This document shows, piece after piece, positions 11,454-23,340 of a DNA stretch of 64,000 nucleotides. The notes beneath the pieces are model-generated. The model did no database searches. It was not told the DNA's origin and saw only the letters and a program-made list of their open reading frames with translations. Made by a program: the position numbers and the translations under genes. Each line of letters begins with the position of its first letter. Within the stretch, counting starts at the first letter, position 1. The DNA is from Siphonodentalium dalli (Eukaryota > Mollusca > Scaphopoda > Gadilida > Siphonodentaliidae): contig CP136069.1 of NCBI GenBank assembly GCA_032622095.1, positions 169,066,394 through 169,130,393 of the forward strand, in the 5' to 3' direction.

Positions 11454-11481
11454 TAGTGGAGGCATGGGATGGAACTCATCT

Positions 11482-11882
11482 TTAACCCTTTACCCAACAA
11501 ACCGGCCAAAACCGGCCAAATAAAGCTTCAACAGCCTAAAATATCTTCGGTCTGTCTCAATAAAACCATACAAATATGGATATCATTGGAACCGGCTCCT
11601 TGGCCACATTGTGATAGTTACAGTTAGCCCTGTGCCAATGCATTCTCTTATATTATGCGAGTCGACCATAGGTCGCCTCGCATATATAAGAGAATGCATT
11701 GGCCTAAAAAAAACCTTTTTTTTAACACTTTTTACCATTTTTTCTTACATTCTTTAACAATTTTATAATTTTTAATGTGTTAAGCCAATGCATTCTCTTA
11801 TATATGCGAGGCGACCTATGGTCGACTCGCATATATAAAAGAATGCATTGGCACAGGGCATAACTGTTGGGTAAAGGGTTAA
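11482..11882. mobile_element. T1 piggyBac-like MITE
   Basis: TTAA-flanked with both palindromes (about 11635-11702 and 11786-11852). The first palindrome carries a small defect (TATATTATGC) and the second a G-to-A change in one arm, so arm symmetry is decaying. Confidence 0.85.
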
Positions 11883-12040
11883 CAGCATATACATGTAACA
11901 TAACAAAGACTGGTGACAATGAAGAAAATCAGTCTATCGGTACAACACCAGAGGCTTGAGATATCTTCACAAACTGAAGTTCATCAATAGAACACTTTCT
12001 GATCGCTCCGTGTCTGGCATCAAACAGCGAGTCAATTAAC

Positions 12041-12175
12041 TAGGGATGCCGGAGAAGGGGGCATGCAGGGGGCACTTGCCCCCCTTGCCCTGGCCCAGGG
12101 GAGTTCAGTGGGTACCCAAAAAGTGCCCTCCTAACTGGTGTGCCCCCTTGCCCTTTGGTGCTTCCGGTGTCCCTG
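12041..12175. mobile_element. Short hAT-like MITE with GC-rich interior
   Basis: A 135-bp element with ends TAGGGATGCCGGA / TCCGGTGTCCCTG and an interior rich in GGGGGCAC and TGCCCCC. Perfect 8-bp duplications CAATTAAC (12033-12040, 12176-12183). The empty site is present in the paralogous copy near 10578-10590. Confidence 0.8.
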
Positions 12176-12675
12176 CAATTAACTGATAGGGAAAGCTTTC
12201 TCAAAGTTTAATGTTTTTCAAATTTATTACAAAGACAATATTTGAAGCAATCAAATGACATACCTAGTTATCTGGAAAGAAATATAATCAGCATATTTGG
12301 ATTAACTCATTATCAAAATATTGATTGCGAATGATCATACCATAAATATTTGTCACTGTATTCTGGAAAATTATATAATATGGTGAATTAAGTCTGTTGA
12401 ATTTACTCCTATGGAAAACCTGTGGTCCATTTGGAAAAGAAGTGTATCTACTCCAATAAAGTTTGCTATAGGGGAGGCACACGATGGAACTTTGACATCA
12501 TCAGCATACACGCACCCGATATCACTGACTGGTAAAAATTAAGAAAATCAGTCTATTGGTACAACAGCACAGGAAGCCTGAGAAATCTTCACAAGATGAA
12601 CTAATGAGCAACCTGGAGTTCATCAATAAAATGCTTTCTGATCGCTCAGTGTCTGGCATCAAACCAGGGAGTCAA

Positions 12676-13074
12676 TTAACCCTTTACCCAACAAACCGGC
12701 CAAAACCGGCCAAATAAAGCTTCAACAGCCTAAAATATCTTCGGTCTGTCTCAATAAAACCATACAAATATGGATATCATTGGAACCGGCTCCTTGACCA
12801 CATTGTGATGGTTACAGTTATGCCATGTGCCAATGCATTCTCTTATATATGCGAGTCGACCATAGGTCGCCTCGCATATATAAGAGAATGCATTGGCCTA
12901 AAAAAATCTTGTTTTAACACTTTATACCATTTTTTCTTACATTCTTTAACAATTTTATAATTTTTAATGTGTTAAGCCAATGCATTCTCTTATATATGCG
13001 AGGCGACCTATGGTCGACTCGCATATATAAGAGAATGCATTGGCACAGGGCCGTTCTGTTGGGTAAAGGGTTAA
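12676..13074. mobile_element. T1 piggyBac-like MITE with empty paralogous site
   Basis: It splits AGTCAATTAACTCATAGC at TTAA: left flank GGAGTCAATTAA, right flank TTAACTCATAGC. The unsplit version is at about 10577-10595. Confidence 0.9.
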
Positions 13075-13676
13075 CTCATAGCTAAAGCTTTCACAAAGTT
13101 TAATGAGTTTCAAATTTATGATAGCTAATTATCACATTGAGATAATTGCATGTTAATACCTATCTGGTGTTTATCAGCTAACATTTTCAAAATTGAAGTT
13201 AATTATGCACACAAGGTGGGAGAGAAATTCCGAGGTAGACTACATGACTGCAGACTAAACAGTTTATCTCTTGAAAGTAAACTGAAGGGAACAGGTATTT
13301 TAGCGATATTCTAATGAATGTATCGCTCAAGTTTTATTAATTTAGTCCTCCTTTAATTCATGCATACCAGTTTGTGATATGGGATGTGCTAGATTAATAT
13401 CCAAGCCATGATTCTCCTATAGTATGGTGGAGGTAGGAACACACAAAAAGGGGTTGACTCAGAAGAAATTGGTAATTAGAGAAGCGATTTTGGTGTCATT
13501 CGATATAGCAGGATCCAGGAATAATGCGGGTATAAAAATTCCACTTTGGGGAAAATTGTGTCCAACATTGCTGCCATTTTATTTCGGAAGAGATACTAAA
13601 TAATTATTCAGTATGATCCGATTTCAGAGATAATATTTTGTGAAATGCATATATTTTTGTGATGCTATAACATAAA

Positions 13677-14064
13677 TTAACCCTTTACCCAACAAACCGG
13701 CCAAAACCGGCCAAATAAAGCTTCAACAGCCTAAAATATCTTCGGCCTGTCTCAATAGAACCATACAAATATGGATATCATTGGAACCGGCTCCTTGACC
13801 ACATTGTGATAGTTACAGTTATGCCCTGTGCCAATGCATTCTCTTATATATGCGAGTCGACCATAGGTCGCCTCGCATATATAAGAGAATGCATTGGCCT
13901 AAGAAAACACTTTTTACCATTTTTTCTTACATTCTTTAACAATTTTATAATTTTTAATGTGTTAAGCCAATGCATTCTCTTATATATGCGAGGCGACCTA
14001 TGGTCGACTCGCATATATAAGAGAATGCATTGGCACAGGGCCGTTCTGTTGGGTAAAGGGTTAA
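13677..14064. mobile_element. T1 piggyBac-like MITE
   Basis: TTAA-flanked, with a spacer between palindromes shortened to CCTAAGAAAACAC. This shortened spacer is shared with the next copy, as expected from the tandem duplication. Confidence 0.85.
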
Positions 14065-14689
14065 CTCATAGCTAAAGCTTTCACAAAGTTTAATGAGTTT
14101 CAAATTTATGATAGCTAATTATCACATTGAGATAATTGCATGTTAATACCTATCTGGTGTTTATCAGCTAGCATTTTCAAAATTGAAGTTAATTATGCAC
14201 ACAAGGCGGGAGAGAAATTCCGAGGTAGACTACATGACTGCAGACTAAACAGTTTATCTCTTGAAAGTAAACTGAAGGGAACAGGTATTTTAGCGATATT
14301 CTAATGAATGTATCGCTCAAGTTTTATTAATTTAGTCCTCCTTTAATTCATGCATACCAGTTTGTGATATGGGATGTGCTAGATTAATATCCAAGCCATG
14401 ATTCTCCTATAGTATGGTGGAGGTAGGAACACACAAAAAGGGGTTGACTCGGAAGAAATTGGTAATTAGAGAAGCGATTTTGGTGTCATTCGATATAGCA
14501 GGATCCAGGAATAATGCGGGTATAAAAATTCCACTTTGGGGAAAATTGTGTCCAACATTGCTGCCATTTTATGTCCAACATTGCTGCCATTTTATTTCGG
14601 AAGAGATACTAAATAATTATTCAGTATGATCCGATTTCAGAGATAATATTTTGTGAAATGCATATATTTTTGTGATGCTATAACATAAA

Positions 14690-15067
14690 TTAACCCTTTA
14701 CCCAACAAACCGGCCAAATAAAGCTTCAACAGCCTAAAATATCTTCGGCCTGTCTCAATAGAACCATACAAATATGGATATCATTGGAACCGGCTCCTTG
14801 ACCACATTGTGATAGTTACAGTTATGCCCTGTGCCAATGCATTCTCTTATATATGCGAGTCGACCATAGGTCGCCTCGCATATATAAGAGAATGCATTGG
14901 CCTAAGAAAACACTTTTTACCATTTTTTCTTACATTCTTTAACAATTTTATAATTTTTAATGTGTTAAGCCAATGCATTCTCTTATATATGCGAGGCGAC
15001 CTATGGTCGATTCGCATATATAAGAGAATGCATTGGCACAGGGCCGTTCTGTTGGGTAAAGGGTTAA
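14690..15067. mobile_element. T1 piggyBac-like MITE
   Basis: TTAA-flanked sister of 13677-14064. It differs by loss of one CCGGCCAAAA and a GTCGATTCGC change in the second palindrome. Confidence 0.85.
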
Positions 15068-15158
15068 AGCTCCCTATCCATGATGGCTGCCAGAATGGAC
15101 AACTGGCAATGAAAAAATTAAATGAATCATGTACAGAAGGTGGGAGAGAAATTCACTT

Positions 15159-15442
15159 TTAACCCTTTCATTTGGGAGCTGTGATGGTGCAGGCAACATG
15201 CAGCATTAAAGATCCTGTGCCAGTGCATTCTCTTATATATGCAAGTCTCACATAGGGACTAGGGGGCCTCGCATATATAAGAGAATGCACTGGCTTACAA
15301 GGTCAAGGTAAATAATATTAGGCCATGCAATGCATTCTCTTATATATGCGAGGTTCCCTAAGGGAGACTCGTATATATAAGACAATGCATTGCCACAGAA
15401 TTTTCGCAAAATTTCAGGAAGCTCCAGTCATGAAAGAGTTAA
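15159..15442. mobile_element. T3 piggyBac-like MITE
   Basis: TTAA-flanked, with ends TTAACCCTTTCATTTGGGAG and GCTCCAGTCATGAAAGAG. The interior has two palindromes: one with CCAGTGCATT/AATGCACTGG arms (about 15219-15293) and one with AATGCATT arms (about 15328-15393). Confidence 0.8.
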
Positions 15443-15618
15443 GAGAAAAATTTTAAACTCCCTCCCAAAATGGACAATTGGCAATGAAAAATGAAATTAA
15501 TCATGTACACAAGGTGGGAGAGAAATTCCGAGGTCGACCACATGACTTCAGACTAAACAGTTTATCTCTTGAAAGTAAACTGAAGGGAACAGGTATTTTA
15601 GCGATCTTCTAATGAACA

Positions 15619-15835
15619 TACAGTAATGCTCTAAGTAATCGACACCTTAACGACAGCAGAATTATGGGTAACTTTTCAGGATTTAGCCAGAAATATGGCT
15701 TGTTGCCATTCATCGGAAAGCTCTCGGGGAGAGCTTTCTGATGAATGGCAACAAGCCATATTTCCGACTAAATCCTGAAAAGTTACCCATAATTCTTCTG
15801 TCGTTAAAGAGTCAATTACTTAGAGCATTACTGTA
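15619..15835. mobile_element. B-family foldback MITE with two empty paralogous sites
   Basis: Inserted into a third copy of the 13.1-kb repeat. The flanks AATGAACA-TA and TA-TCTCTCTAGTTTTA match unsplit AATGAATG-TA-TCGCTCAAGTTTTA at 13321 and 14311, showing a TA target duplication. Confidence 0.9.
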
Positions 15836-16395
15836 TCTCTCTAGTTTTATTGGTCCAACTTCTCTTCATCCACACTAGACCAAGTCTTCTCAGTCCACAA
15901 CAGCTTGGGATATCGGTTAAGTTGATGCTGTTTTTGGACCGAGTCCCACCCCGTTTCTCTTTTATAACAGACTTTCATTCAAAAGACACACTACATGTAC
16001 AAGTGGAGCCCAGGCATTCATGTAAACCACTGAATGTGATTAATTAGCTGACATGTCCATGATTAATCTCTTTTCAAAATGATATATCATTTACCTTGGC
16101 AGAAAAATGTAAAGTGATGATACAATTGTTTAATGTATTGTTCACATGCATTTTCTGAGAGCGCGACAATCAAAATTATCTGGAAAACAAGACTTTGTTT
16201 ATTTATAAATCTCGTTGCTTTGACATTTAACAGACCTCTGATATACCCATGTTTGATATTATCATGCTTGGAAATGGCGGCCCTCTATGTTCAAATACAC
16301 AAAGGACGGATCCATTTGACTTAGTCCAAAGACATACAAGCAAGATAACTCGCACCCACGATTCTGGGCGTAAAGTCCATCATAGAAGAGTAACA
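15836..16395. other. Unassigned intergenic sequence
   Basis: No gene or repeat was recognised beyond the edge of the 13-kb repeat copy. Confidence 0.45.
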
Positions 16396-16807
16396 TTAAC
16401 CCTTTCAGTGCCAGGTCCGTATCAACCCATATACCCTGTGCCAATGCATTCTCTTATATATGCGAGTCGACCATATGTCGCCTCGCATATATAAGAGAAT
16501 ACATTGGCCTAACAATTTTTCATCATTTGTTATTATTTTTTAAAATTTTAATAATTTTTTCTTATATTCTTTAACAGACTTATTTTGTGGGTTTAGTGCC
16601 AGGGAATCTTACGTTTTTCATGGGCATCAAAATTATTAATATGGATACTTGGTGATAGTTTTGAGTTATAACATGCCCCTAAGGTTTTAACCAGTTTGTT
16701 TTTAAATTCGCTATAGCATGCTTAAGCATACCCAAAAAAATTCAACCCAATTTTTTTAGGGCCGATTTTACAGACCATATCACGGCCCCTGGCACTGAAA
16801 GGGTTAA
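16396..16807. mobile_element. T2 piggyBac-like MITE, complete
   Basis: TTAA-flanked 412-bp reference copy with inverted ends TTAACCCTTTCAGTGCCAGG / CCTGGCACTGAAAGGGTTAA. It has one internal palindrome (about 16438-16508) and a non-palindromic part with GGGGCATGTTATAACTC and GCATGCTTAAGCAT. Confidence 0.85.
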
Positions 16808-17176
16808 GCAGCATCATCCCAACCAATATCCCAAGCTGTTGTGGACCGAGACTTGGTCTACATCCACACCAGATTGTGACAACGTCTGTGCCAGATGAAG
16901 ATCATATCCATGACTCTTCTATAGTTTGGTGTGGTACACGAAAAAAGAGGTTGATTCATGAGGGAATTGGTAAAGAAGTGATTTTAGTGTCACTTCGATG
17001 CGGGATGATCATAGGAATAATATATAAAAAATAAAATTACTAGCCAATAATGCCCAATATGTTTGCGAAAAAAAAGGCAACTGGGAGTATGGTTGACTTT
17101 TTGTGATACTGAAATCTCGTATATACTTCTTGTATATATATATAAATCAACTTGTTGCTGTTGGCGTTTATGTACA

Positions 17177-17575
17177 TTAACCCTTTACCCAACAGAAGGG
17201 CCCTGTGCCAATGCATTCTCTTATATATGCGAGTCGACCATAGGTCGCCTCGCATATATAAGAGAATGCATTGGCTTAACACATTAAAAATTATAAAATT
17301 GTTAAAGAATGTAAGAAAAATGGTAAAAAGTGTTAAAAAAAGATTTGTTTTAGGCCAATGCATTCTCTTATATATGCGAGGCGACCTATGGTCGACTCGC
17401 ATATATAAGAGAATGCATTGGCACAGGGCATAACTTTAACTATCACAATGTGGTCAAGGAGCCGGTTCCAATGATATCCATATTTGTATGGTTCTTTTGA
17501 GACAGACCGAAGATATTTTAGGCTGTTGAAGCTTTATTTGGCCGGTTTTGGCCGGTTTGTTGGGTAAAGGGTTAA
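17177..17575. mobile_element. T1 piggyBac-like MITE, reverse orientation
   Basis: TTAA-flanked, with palindromes at 17205-17274 and 17354-17420. It ends with the CCGGTTTTGGCCGGTTTGTT doublet. Confidence 0.85.
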
Positions 17576-18019
17576 AAAGAGTTAATTCCCCAAACTTGCC
17601 TCCTTCAGGGAAAAATATGGAATACTACAACAACGCACAACTGCTCTATCATAACTGTCTAGGGTAAGACAGAATACCACTGACTGCTCAAGACAATGAT
17701 GTTATTCGATCATTTGGGATATTTGCTTAGAAAGTGTTGCTGCCCTTAAATAACAGCAGGGTCCACTCTTCTGGCAAGACATATATCTCAATTTTATCAA
17801 TATGGTACTGACTGCATCGAAAATGACAACTGAATAATTCCAGGTAATTTCCTAGTAACCTTTACTAAGGAGAGACCGGATGACAAAGTCTCCCGATCTT
17901 ATAATACTCAGTGGTCTATGAGGAATATACCTGTGAAGTTTCTGAGATGTGGCACAATTTGAACATATAAGCAACACCATGCGCAACTACATTATAGACA
18001 CTGTCTAAAATAAGGCAAC
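17576..18019. other. Unassigned intergenic sequence
   Basis: No gene or repeat was recognised. Confidence 0.5.
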
Positions 18020-18133
18020 TACAGTAATGCCCTAATTAATCGACTCTTTAACCACAGCAGAATTATGGGTAACTTTTCAGGATTTAGTCGGAAATATGGC
18101 TTGTTGCCATTCATCGGAAAGGGCATTACTGTA
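18020..18133. mobile_element. B-family MITE, one arm only
   Basis: A complete left arm to CATTCATCGGAAAG, then directly GGGCATTACTG-TA. The inverted arm is deleted but both termini and TA flanks remain. Confidence 0.8.
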
Positions 18134-18314
18134 CCACTGGGAGCCCGGGTCGGGTGTTGATGGTTGGGGGAGCCATAGGTTTAAAGGTTTAACAGGTGTA
18201 ACCATGAAAGAAAATACTGCAACACTATTTGACCTTCTTATGATAGTTATGGTCATTTCCAATTCACATTTCACTGGTAAATATTTTGTTGCTCCTAATC
18301 TAAAATTTCACTCT

Positions 18315-18790
18315 TAGCAAGACTTGAAATAGTGTGTGTGTCTGTCATTTGCAGAATGAATGCGGTCACCAGAGGGTAAATTTAATTACGCTACCCCGCA
18401 CGCAGCAGTCTAGCATCACCAAATTCACCCTCTGGGGATATCATTCTGCTTAGGCCTAATCTTCTGAGAAGTACACATGTATCTGTAGTCTCAATTCAAG
18501 TTAACATTGTTTTTAGTTACTTTTTCCCTTTTGTTCAGTTTCTATATCCCCTAATTTGCAGAAGAAAAAATGCATAATCGAGGTGACTAATGGGTGAACA
18601 TATCACAAACTTCAACTGGGGAACTTTAATCTGATCATATATAGGTCTCCCATATCAGTCGAGGCCTTCGCAGAATGAGGTCCTCAGAGGGGGAATTTAG
18701 TGATGCTAGAGCTGTGCAGGGTAGAGTCACTAAATTCACCCTCTGGGGACCTCATTCTGCAAATGACAGACACACTATCTCAAGGCTCCA
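18315..18790. mobile_element. C-family long hAT-like element
   Basis: Ends ACTTGAAATAGTGTG...CACTATCTCAAGGC with GAATGAGGTCC foldbacks at both ends. No clean 8-bp duplication was found, so the boundaries are approximate. Confidence 0.65.
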
Positions 18791-19277
18791 AGACAAAAGT
18801 ATATTGGGAATTCTTCTGAATTCCAGGATTTTTCAGAACACCTATTACTATTTTAGCCCCACCTACAAGTTAAGTCAATTTCATGATTAAACAATTATTG
18901 GCTTCTGTTTGGATGAAGAAAATAAAAAGAATAGAAATATCAATTTCGCTGACCTCTATTCACATGGATCTGAGAGGAAGCTGTTAGACAAATTAGGAAA
19001 TTATCGACATCCTGACATGTGCTATGTCTTTTGTTGACAGATAACAGAAGTTAGCTCATGGCTTGCTGGACACTGGTCAGCAGGAGGCAAAATCTAATCT
19101 ATTTAGACACAGTAAGTGGATTAAAATTTGAAGGGCTCTCTGTCTCCATCAGTGAATATTCAGCTGTCCAGAAAATTAAGTGTTCATCTTCAATAGAGTA
19201 ATCAAATCTCAATTCAAGAAAAATAATACTAAATAAGATGAGCTTGAAGAGGAGGAAACCAATGAGCTTGGTGAAGT
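18791..19277. other. Unassigned intergenic sequence
   Basis: No gene or repeat was recognised. Confidence 0.5.
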
Positions 19278-19400
19278 TTAACCCTTTCATGATGGGAGCT
19301 GTGCTGGTGCAGCATTAAAGATCCTGTGCCAGTGCATTCTCATCCCATATGGAGCCTCGCATATATATATGAGAATGCTTACTCAATGATTGCATAGGCA
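19278..19400. mobile_element. T3 MITE fragment
   Basis: The left end TTAACCCTTTCATGATGGGA and a degraded palindrome are present. The right half is missing. Confidence 0.65.
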
Positions 19401-19539
19401 CAGAAAATGAATAAGTGTGTAGATAAGCATATAATCTGCGCATATTGCACTACATCGACAATCACCAGGTGTTTTTTTGCAGGCAATTTTAGGTGTTTTT
19501 TCGAAGTTCTATGTATTTGAACTTGATTGGCTCAGTAAC

Positions 19540-19632
19540 AATGATTTGATTCGAAATTTGATTTGATCGAATAATTAAGCCTGATTCGATTCAAGTTCGA
19601 TTCGAAATGTAAACACCCGATTCGCAGGGTCC
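19540..19632. mobile_element. Fragment of the GATTCGAA-rich hAT-like element
   Basis: GATTCGATTCAAGTTCG...GATTCGCAGGGTCCTA matches the right end of the complete element at 46937-47757. The left end was not found. Confidence 0.5.
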
Positions 19633-20396
19633 TAATTATGTATATGTATTTATTCATGCAAAAATAAATTCTGTTGCAATTTTATGTGGGGTAAAATCAT
19701 ATATGCACTAGTCTAATTTTTTTCATCGATAATTAATCCTTGTTATAACTCAATTAATCGCATATAATAATGACATCTTATTCTGACGCCAACTGTAACA
19801 AGGATGTGAGTGATTAACTCTGACAAAAAGCTACATTATCATGATTGCACATAATTTCCTAATTCATCTAACAGACTTGTTGCCACAGCCAAGGGGGCAA
19901 CTGTGAGGCAATCATGTGCGGGCATTATCGTTTGATCTCTGCTGGCTATCAGACATAAGTGTCATTAGGAATGAACTGAGCCAAATTCTACATGAGGGAA
20001 TTGGTTGAGCAAGGTACTTAGGTAAGTCTGTCATTCAGTCGAGACTGGATCTTCATTCAAGTGGAATTCTGAAGATCGTGGAGAGGGACATATGTTCAGT
20101 TCTTGACTCGTCTGAACTCATTACCCCTGTCTTGCCGACATGGGAATGGCTTAATGCATGGTTTCATTCAGAGGAAATATTCAATGAGTAAGACTTCCCA
20201 CCAACTTCCATTAATTGTGACCAACTGTTGGTCTCATTAACTGTTCATTTACTATTAATAATTAATACATACTGCTCTCAATGTGATTATTTCATGTAGA
20301 TAATTCAAACATGAAACAAGAGTCTGATGTATCAGTATATGTTTATTTAAGTTTTTAAGCTAATCAGTTGAAAACAAATTTATGAAAATTGACATA
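19633..20396. other. Unassigned intergenic sequence
   Basis: AT-rich. No gene or repeat was recognised. Confidence 0.5.
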
Positions 20397-20658
20397 TTAA
20401 CCCTTTCACGATGGGAGCTGCGCTGGTACAGAATTAAAGATTGTGTGCCAGGGCATTCTCTTATATATGTGAGTCTCCCATAGGGATCCTCGCATATATA
20501 AGAGAATGCACTGGCTTACAAGGTCAAGGTATATATGTTAGGCCAATGTATTCTCTTATATATCTGAGGCTCCCCATGGGAGACTCGCATATATAAGAGA
20601 ATGCATTGGCACAGGGTTTTTGCAAATTTTCAGGAAGCTCCAGTCATGGAAGGGTTAA
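20397..20658. mobile_element. T3 piggyBac-like MITE, complete
   Basis: TTAA-flanked, with ends TTAACCCTTTCACGATGGGA / GCTCCAGTCATGGAAGGG. Palindromes lie at about 20449-20515 (CCAGGGCATT / AATGCACTGG) and 20542-20610. Confidence 0.85.
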
Positions 20659-20825
20659 TTAACCTTTTGGCTGCTGTACATGAGTACTCAGAAGGGACCT
20701 AAAATGTCATGTGTGGTATACGTCCATATATACTAGAGGTTTGTAATGCACCACGTTGCCCCCACCCGCACTCCCCGTATATGCTGTCCCTATATATGTG
20801 CCTGCTTATGTGTGCATATAGTAAC

Positions 20826-21813
20826 AGGGTCCGTGACTACCTGCCCCCGAGAGAACCCGCCCCCTTTCACTCTGAGACAACCCGCCCCCGGACAACCCGC
20901 CCCCAAAAATCAATTAGCGTTAATCAGTGGCTAATTAGGAGGTGTGAGAGGATTATGAGATGTTTGTTTAACGAAACTGGGTTGTTTTTTATAGATTTTT
21001 ATTTGATTTAACAACATGGACAACAATAAATACACATGTAATATAATATAACTTATGAACACAAAAATGCATCAACGATAATATGTTTATTTATTACGAA
21101 GTTTAATGAACGAAATTTTAAAACGGAATGAATGAATATGAACAAAGATTAAAAACAAAATTTGTCTGCACTGCATGTGCCAGCCTCTTCTCCGTTCCGT
21201 AGACGCTTGAGCACTTCTTCAGAAAGCTGGCTGTTGTTAACCTCGGTGGATCGGACATGTAATTAATCATCCCAGAACTCCCTAATCTTCCTGGCCTGGA
21301 TAGTGTACTAAAGTGAGTGGTTTGGGGTGGCTGGCCCCGGGGTTGTCGAAAGGGCCGAAAGGCCCTTTCCTTAATCCCAATGAAGATGTCCCACACTCAT
21401 TGCAAGAGTTAATATACCCAGTTCCGTCGGCATCGTTCAAAGGCTGTTTGTAGACTCACCTCCAGTTAACATCAGTGAGATGAATCATGATCACTAAGTG
21501 ATGTGATAACACACTGTGATAATGAACCATTTGCATCAAATGTTTGTTTTGAAAGCACCCTTTTAATTAGTCTTCACTTACCTTAAGTGCTGTTCAGTTG
21601 TCAAAACATCGTGTCATTCTTTATCCCAGTCCACGCATTGACATAATTAATGAATAAACACATGTTTTGTTGATCAAAATCTTTAATAATATATCATCAA
21701 AGAACATAATCACTATTAACAATTTCGGGACAACCCGCCCTCATTTATCGGGACAACCCGCCCCCAAAATAGCATAGGGGCGGGTTGTGTCGGGGGCGGG
21801 TAGTCCCGTTCCC
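20826..21813. mobile_element. 988-bp hAT-like element with CCCGCCCC subterminal repeats
   Basis: Perfect 8-bp duplications ATAGTAAC (20818-20825, 21814-21821). The ends AGGGTCCGTGACTACC and GGTAGTCCCGTTCCC are inverted with mismatches. ACAACCCGCCCC is repeated at both ends in both orientations, as expected for transposase-binding subterminal motifs. A minus-strand open frame (21118-21396, 92 codons) shows no recognisable domain. Confidence 0.75.
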
Positions 21814-21821
21814 ATAGTAAC

Positions 21822-22869
21822 GGCGTATATAATTAGTGTACATGGGGGGGGGGGGGGGGGGTGCAGAGGGTTGTTCATGCCTCTGGTAATGTGGAAGCTA
21901 ATGTACTTTGAAGCGGCCATGTGATTTGTTTGTTATGTGCAGCATGTGCCAAACAATTGCACAATCACTGAACTATTCCTTTGCCAGCCTTGGGAATTGG
22001 TGTGCTTTACCAAAAATCAGGGAATGATTGTAGCAATGGGATTGTGCTATAACTATGTATAACGCTAGAAAAGAAATCTTGAAACTTCTTCTGAAAGCAC
22101 TCCTGGTAACAAACCTCCACATTAAATTTCATTGAGATCTGAATAAGAATGACTGTAATATCTGTATATAGAGATGGATAGAAAAACAAAATGAAGGATG
22201 TAAACTACAAACATTATCCCTGGAGACTATTCTGAAAGCACTTTGGATGGAAAAGCTGTTCACCTAAGATCATTGAAATAATGTTGGCAGAAAAACATGC
22301 CCAGACAGACAGACATAAGGACGAAGGAAAAAGCAAGATAAATTAAGTATTCCCCATAATTTTTTTCATTATTAAAACTTTCTGAAAATTATGTGTATTT
22401 CTGATAAAAACTGCAATCATTTAGAATGATAATCGCTATAAACCAGAGCAGCAAAGCAAATGGATTTTTTTCCACACCCCATTGAGTGATAATGTTACTA
22501 TTTCATGCAACAGAATGAGACAGGTGAGATACTGTTAGTATTACAGGTATCAGATAAGGACACTCTGTCTGGAAGGCGCACCCATTACCTCCCTTTTATC
22601 TGAGATAAACTCGATCCAGCAAATTAATTATGTTTCTAATTATGACTCTGGCTTCTGCAAATTATCAGCACATCAATGGGTTTTAGGCTTTTAATAAATT
22701 TCCATCTATCTTCCCTGGGACACTAATGGCTGTTAAAATGTCAAATAGTTTGGTGATGGAACAAAAAGATGCAAAGAAGATATTTTAACCGGTTGCTTCC
22801 TGGATTCAGTTCTATAGGGACCAGTCTAGAAGTTTAAAATGGTGAGTAATCGCTTCTCGCTATCTGTTA
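21822..22869. other. Mostly unassigned; poly-G run and dispersed repeat
   Basis: A G run of about 18-19 lies near 21844-21862. 22060-22330 carries two units of the AAATTTCATTGAGATCTGA repeat family seen at 7150 and 41090. No gene was seen. Confidence 0.45.
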
Positions 22870-23132
22870 TTAACCCTTCCATGACTGGAGCTTCCTGAAA
22901 TTTTGTGAAAACCCTGTGCCAATGCATTTTCTTATATTATTTTCTCCCATAGGGAGCCTCGCATATATTAGAAACTACATTGCCCTAACAACATTTACCT
23001 TGACTTTGTAAGCTAGTGCACTCTCTTATATATGCGCAGCTCTCTATGGGGGGGGGGCCTTGCATATATATAGAGAATGCACTAGCACAGGATCTTTAAT
23101 GCTGCACCAGTTTCCCGTCATGAAAGGGTTAA
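22870..23132. mobile_element. T3 piggyBac-like MITE, reverse orientation
   Basis: TTAA-flanked, beginning TTAACCCTTCCATGACTGGA and ending CCCGTCATGAAAGGGTTAA. Both palindromes are degraded (22915-22983, 23013-23090). Confidence 0.8.
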
Positions 23133-23216
23133 CTCTCTGTGATCCCATCTAGTACACTAAGAACAATTTAATATATTATTTATAACCCCATAAATATCAA
23201 TAATCAGCAAATCACT

Positions 23217-23340
23217 TTAACTCTTTCAGTGCCAGGGGCTGATCTCATCGGCCCTAATTTACGGCCTGTAAAATCGGACCTAAAAAAATAAAAATTTTGG
23301 GCATGCTTAAGCATGCTATAGCGAATTTAAAGGGGCACTT
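23217..23340. mobile_element. T2 MITE, left half of a split copy
   Basis: TTAACTCTTTCAGTGCCAGG through GCATGCTATAGCGAATTTAA matches the reverse of the complete T2 copy. It stops at an internal TTAA (23337-23340). The missing half resumes at 29707. Confidence 0.8.

Larger units (their letters stand above)
10440..13130. repeat. Triplicated ~200-500 bp segment
   Basis: The sequence ending TGTCTGGCATCAAACCAGGG, AGTCAATTAACTCATAGC occurs at about 10440-10640, 11940-12240 and 12540-13130. The first copy is uninterrupted. The second carries a hAT-like MITE and the third a T1 MITE, both within the same CAATTAAC. Confidence 0.75.
13075..15067. repeat. Tandem ~990-bp duplication including a T1 MITE
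   Basis: 13075-14064 and 14065-15067 are near-identical: a unique part of about 600 bp plus a T1 copy. The second unit has an extra ~23-bp tandem copy around TGTCCAACATTGCTGCC (about 14557-14600) and lacks one CCGGCCAAAA. A diverged third copy of the unique part lies at 15475-15860. No gene was seen in the unique part. Confidence 0.85.

Noticed and set aside
13806-14075. Frames of 60-120 codons reading NAFSYICESTIGRLAYIREC across the T1/T2 palindromes as a peptide family
   Set aside because: They recur only because the palindromes are open on both strands; they are translations of MITE DNA with no start, promoter or domain logic.
21118-21396. 92-codon minus frame as a hAT transposase
   Set aside because: No zinc-finger, RNase-H-like or dimerisation motif is visible; far too short.
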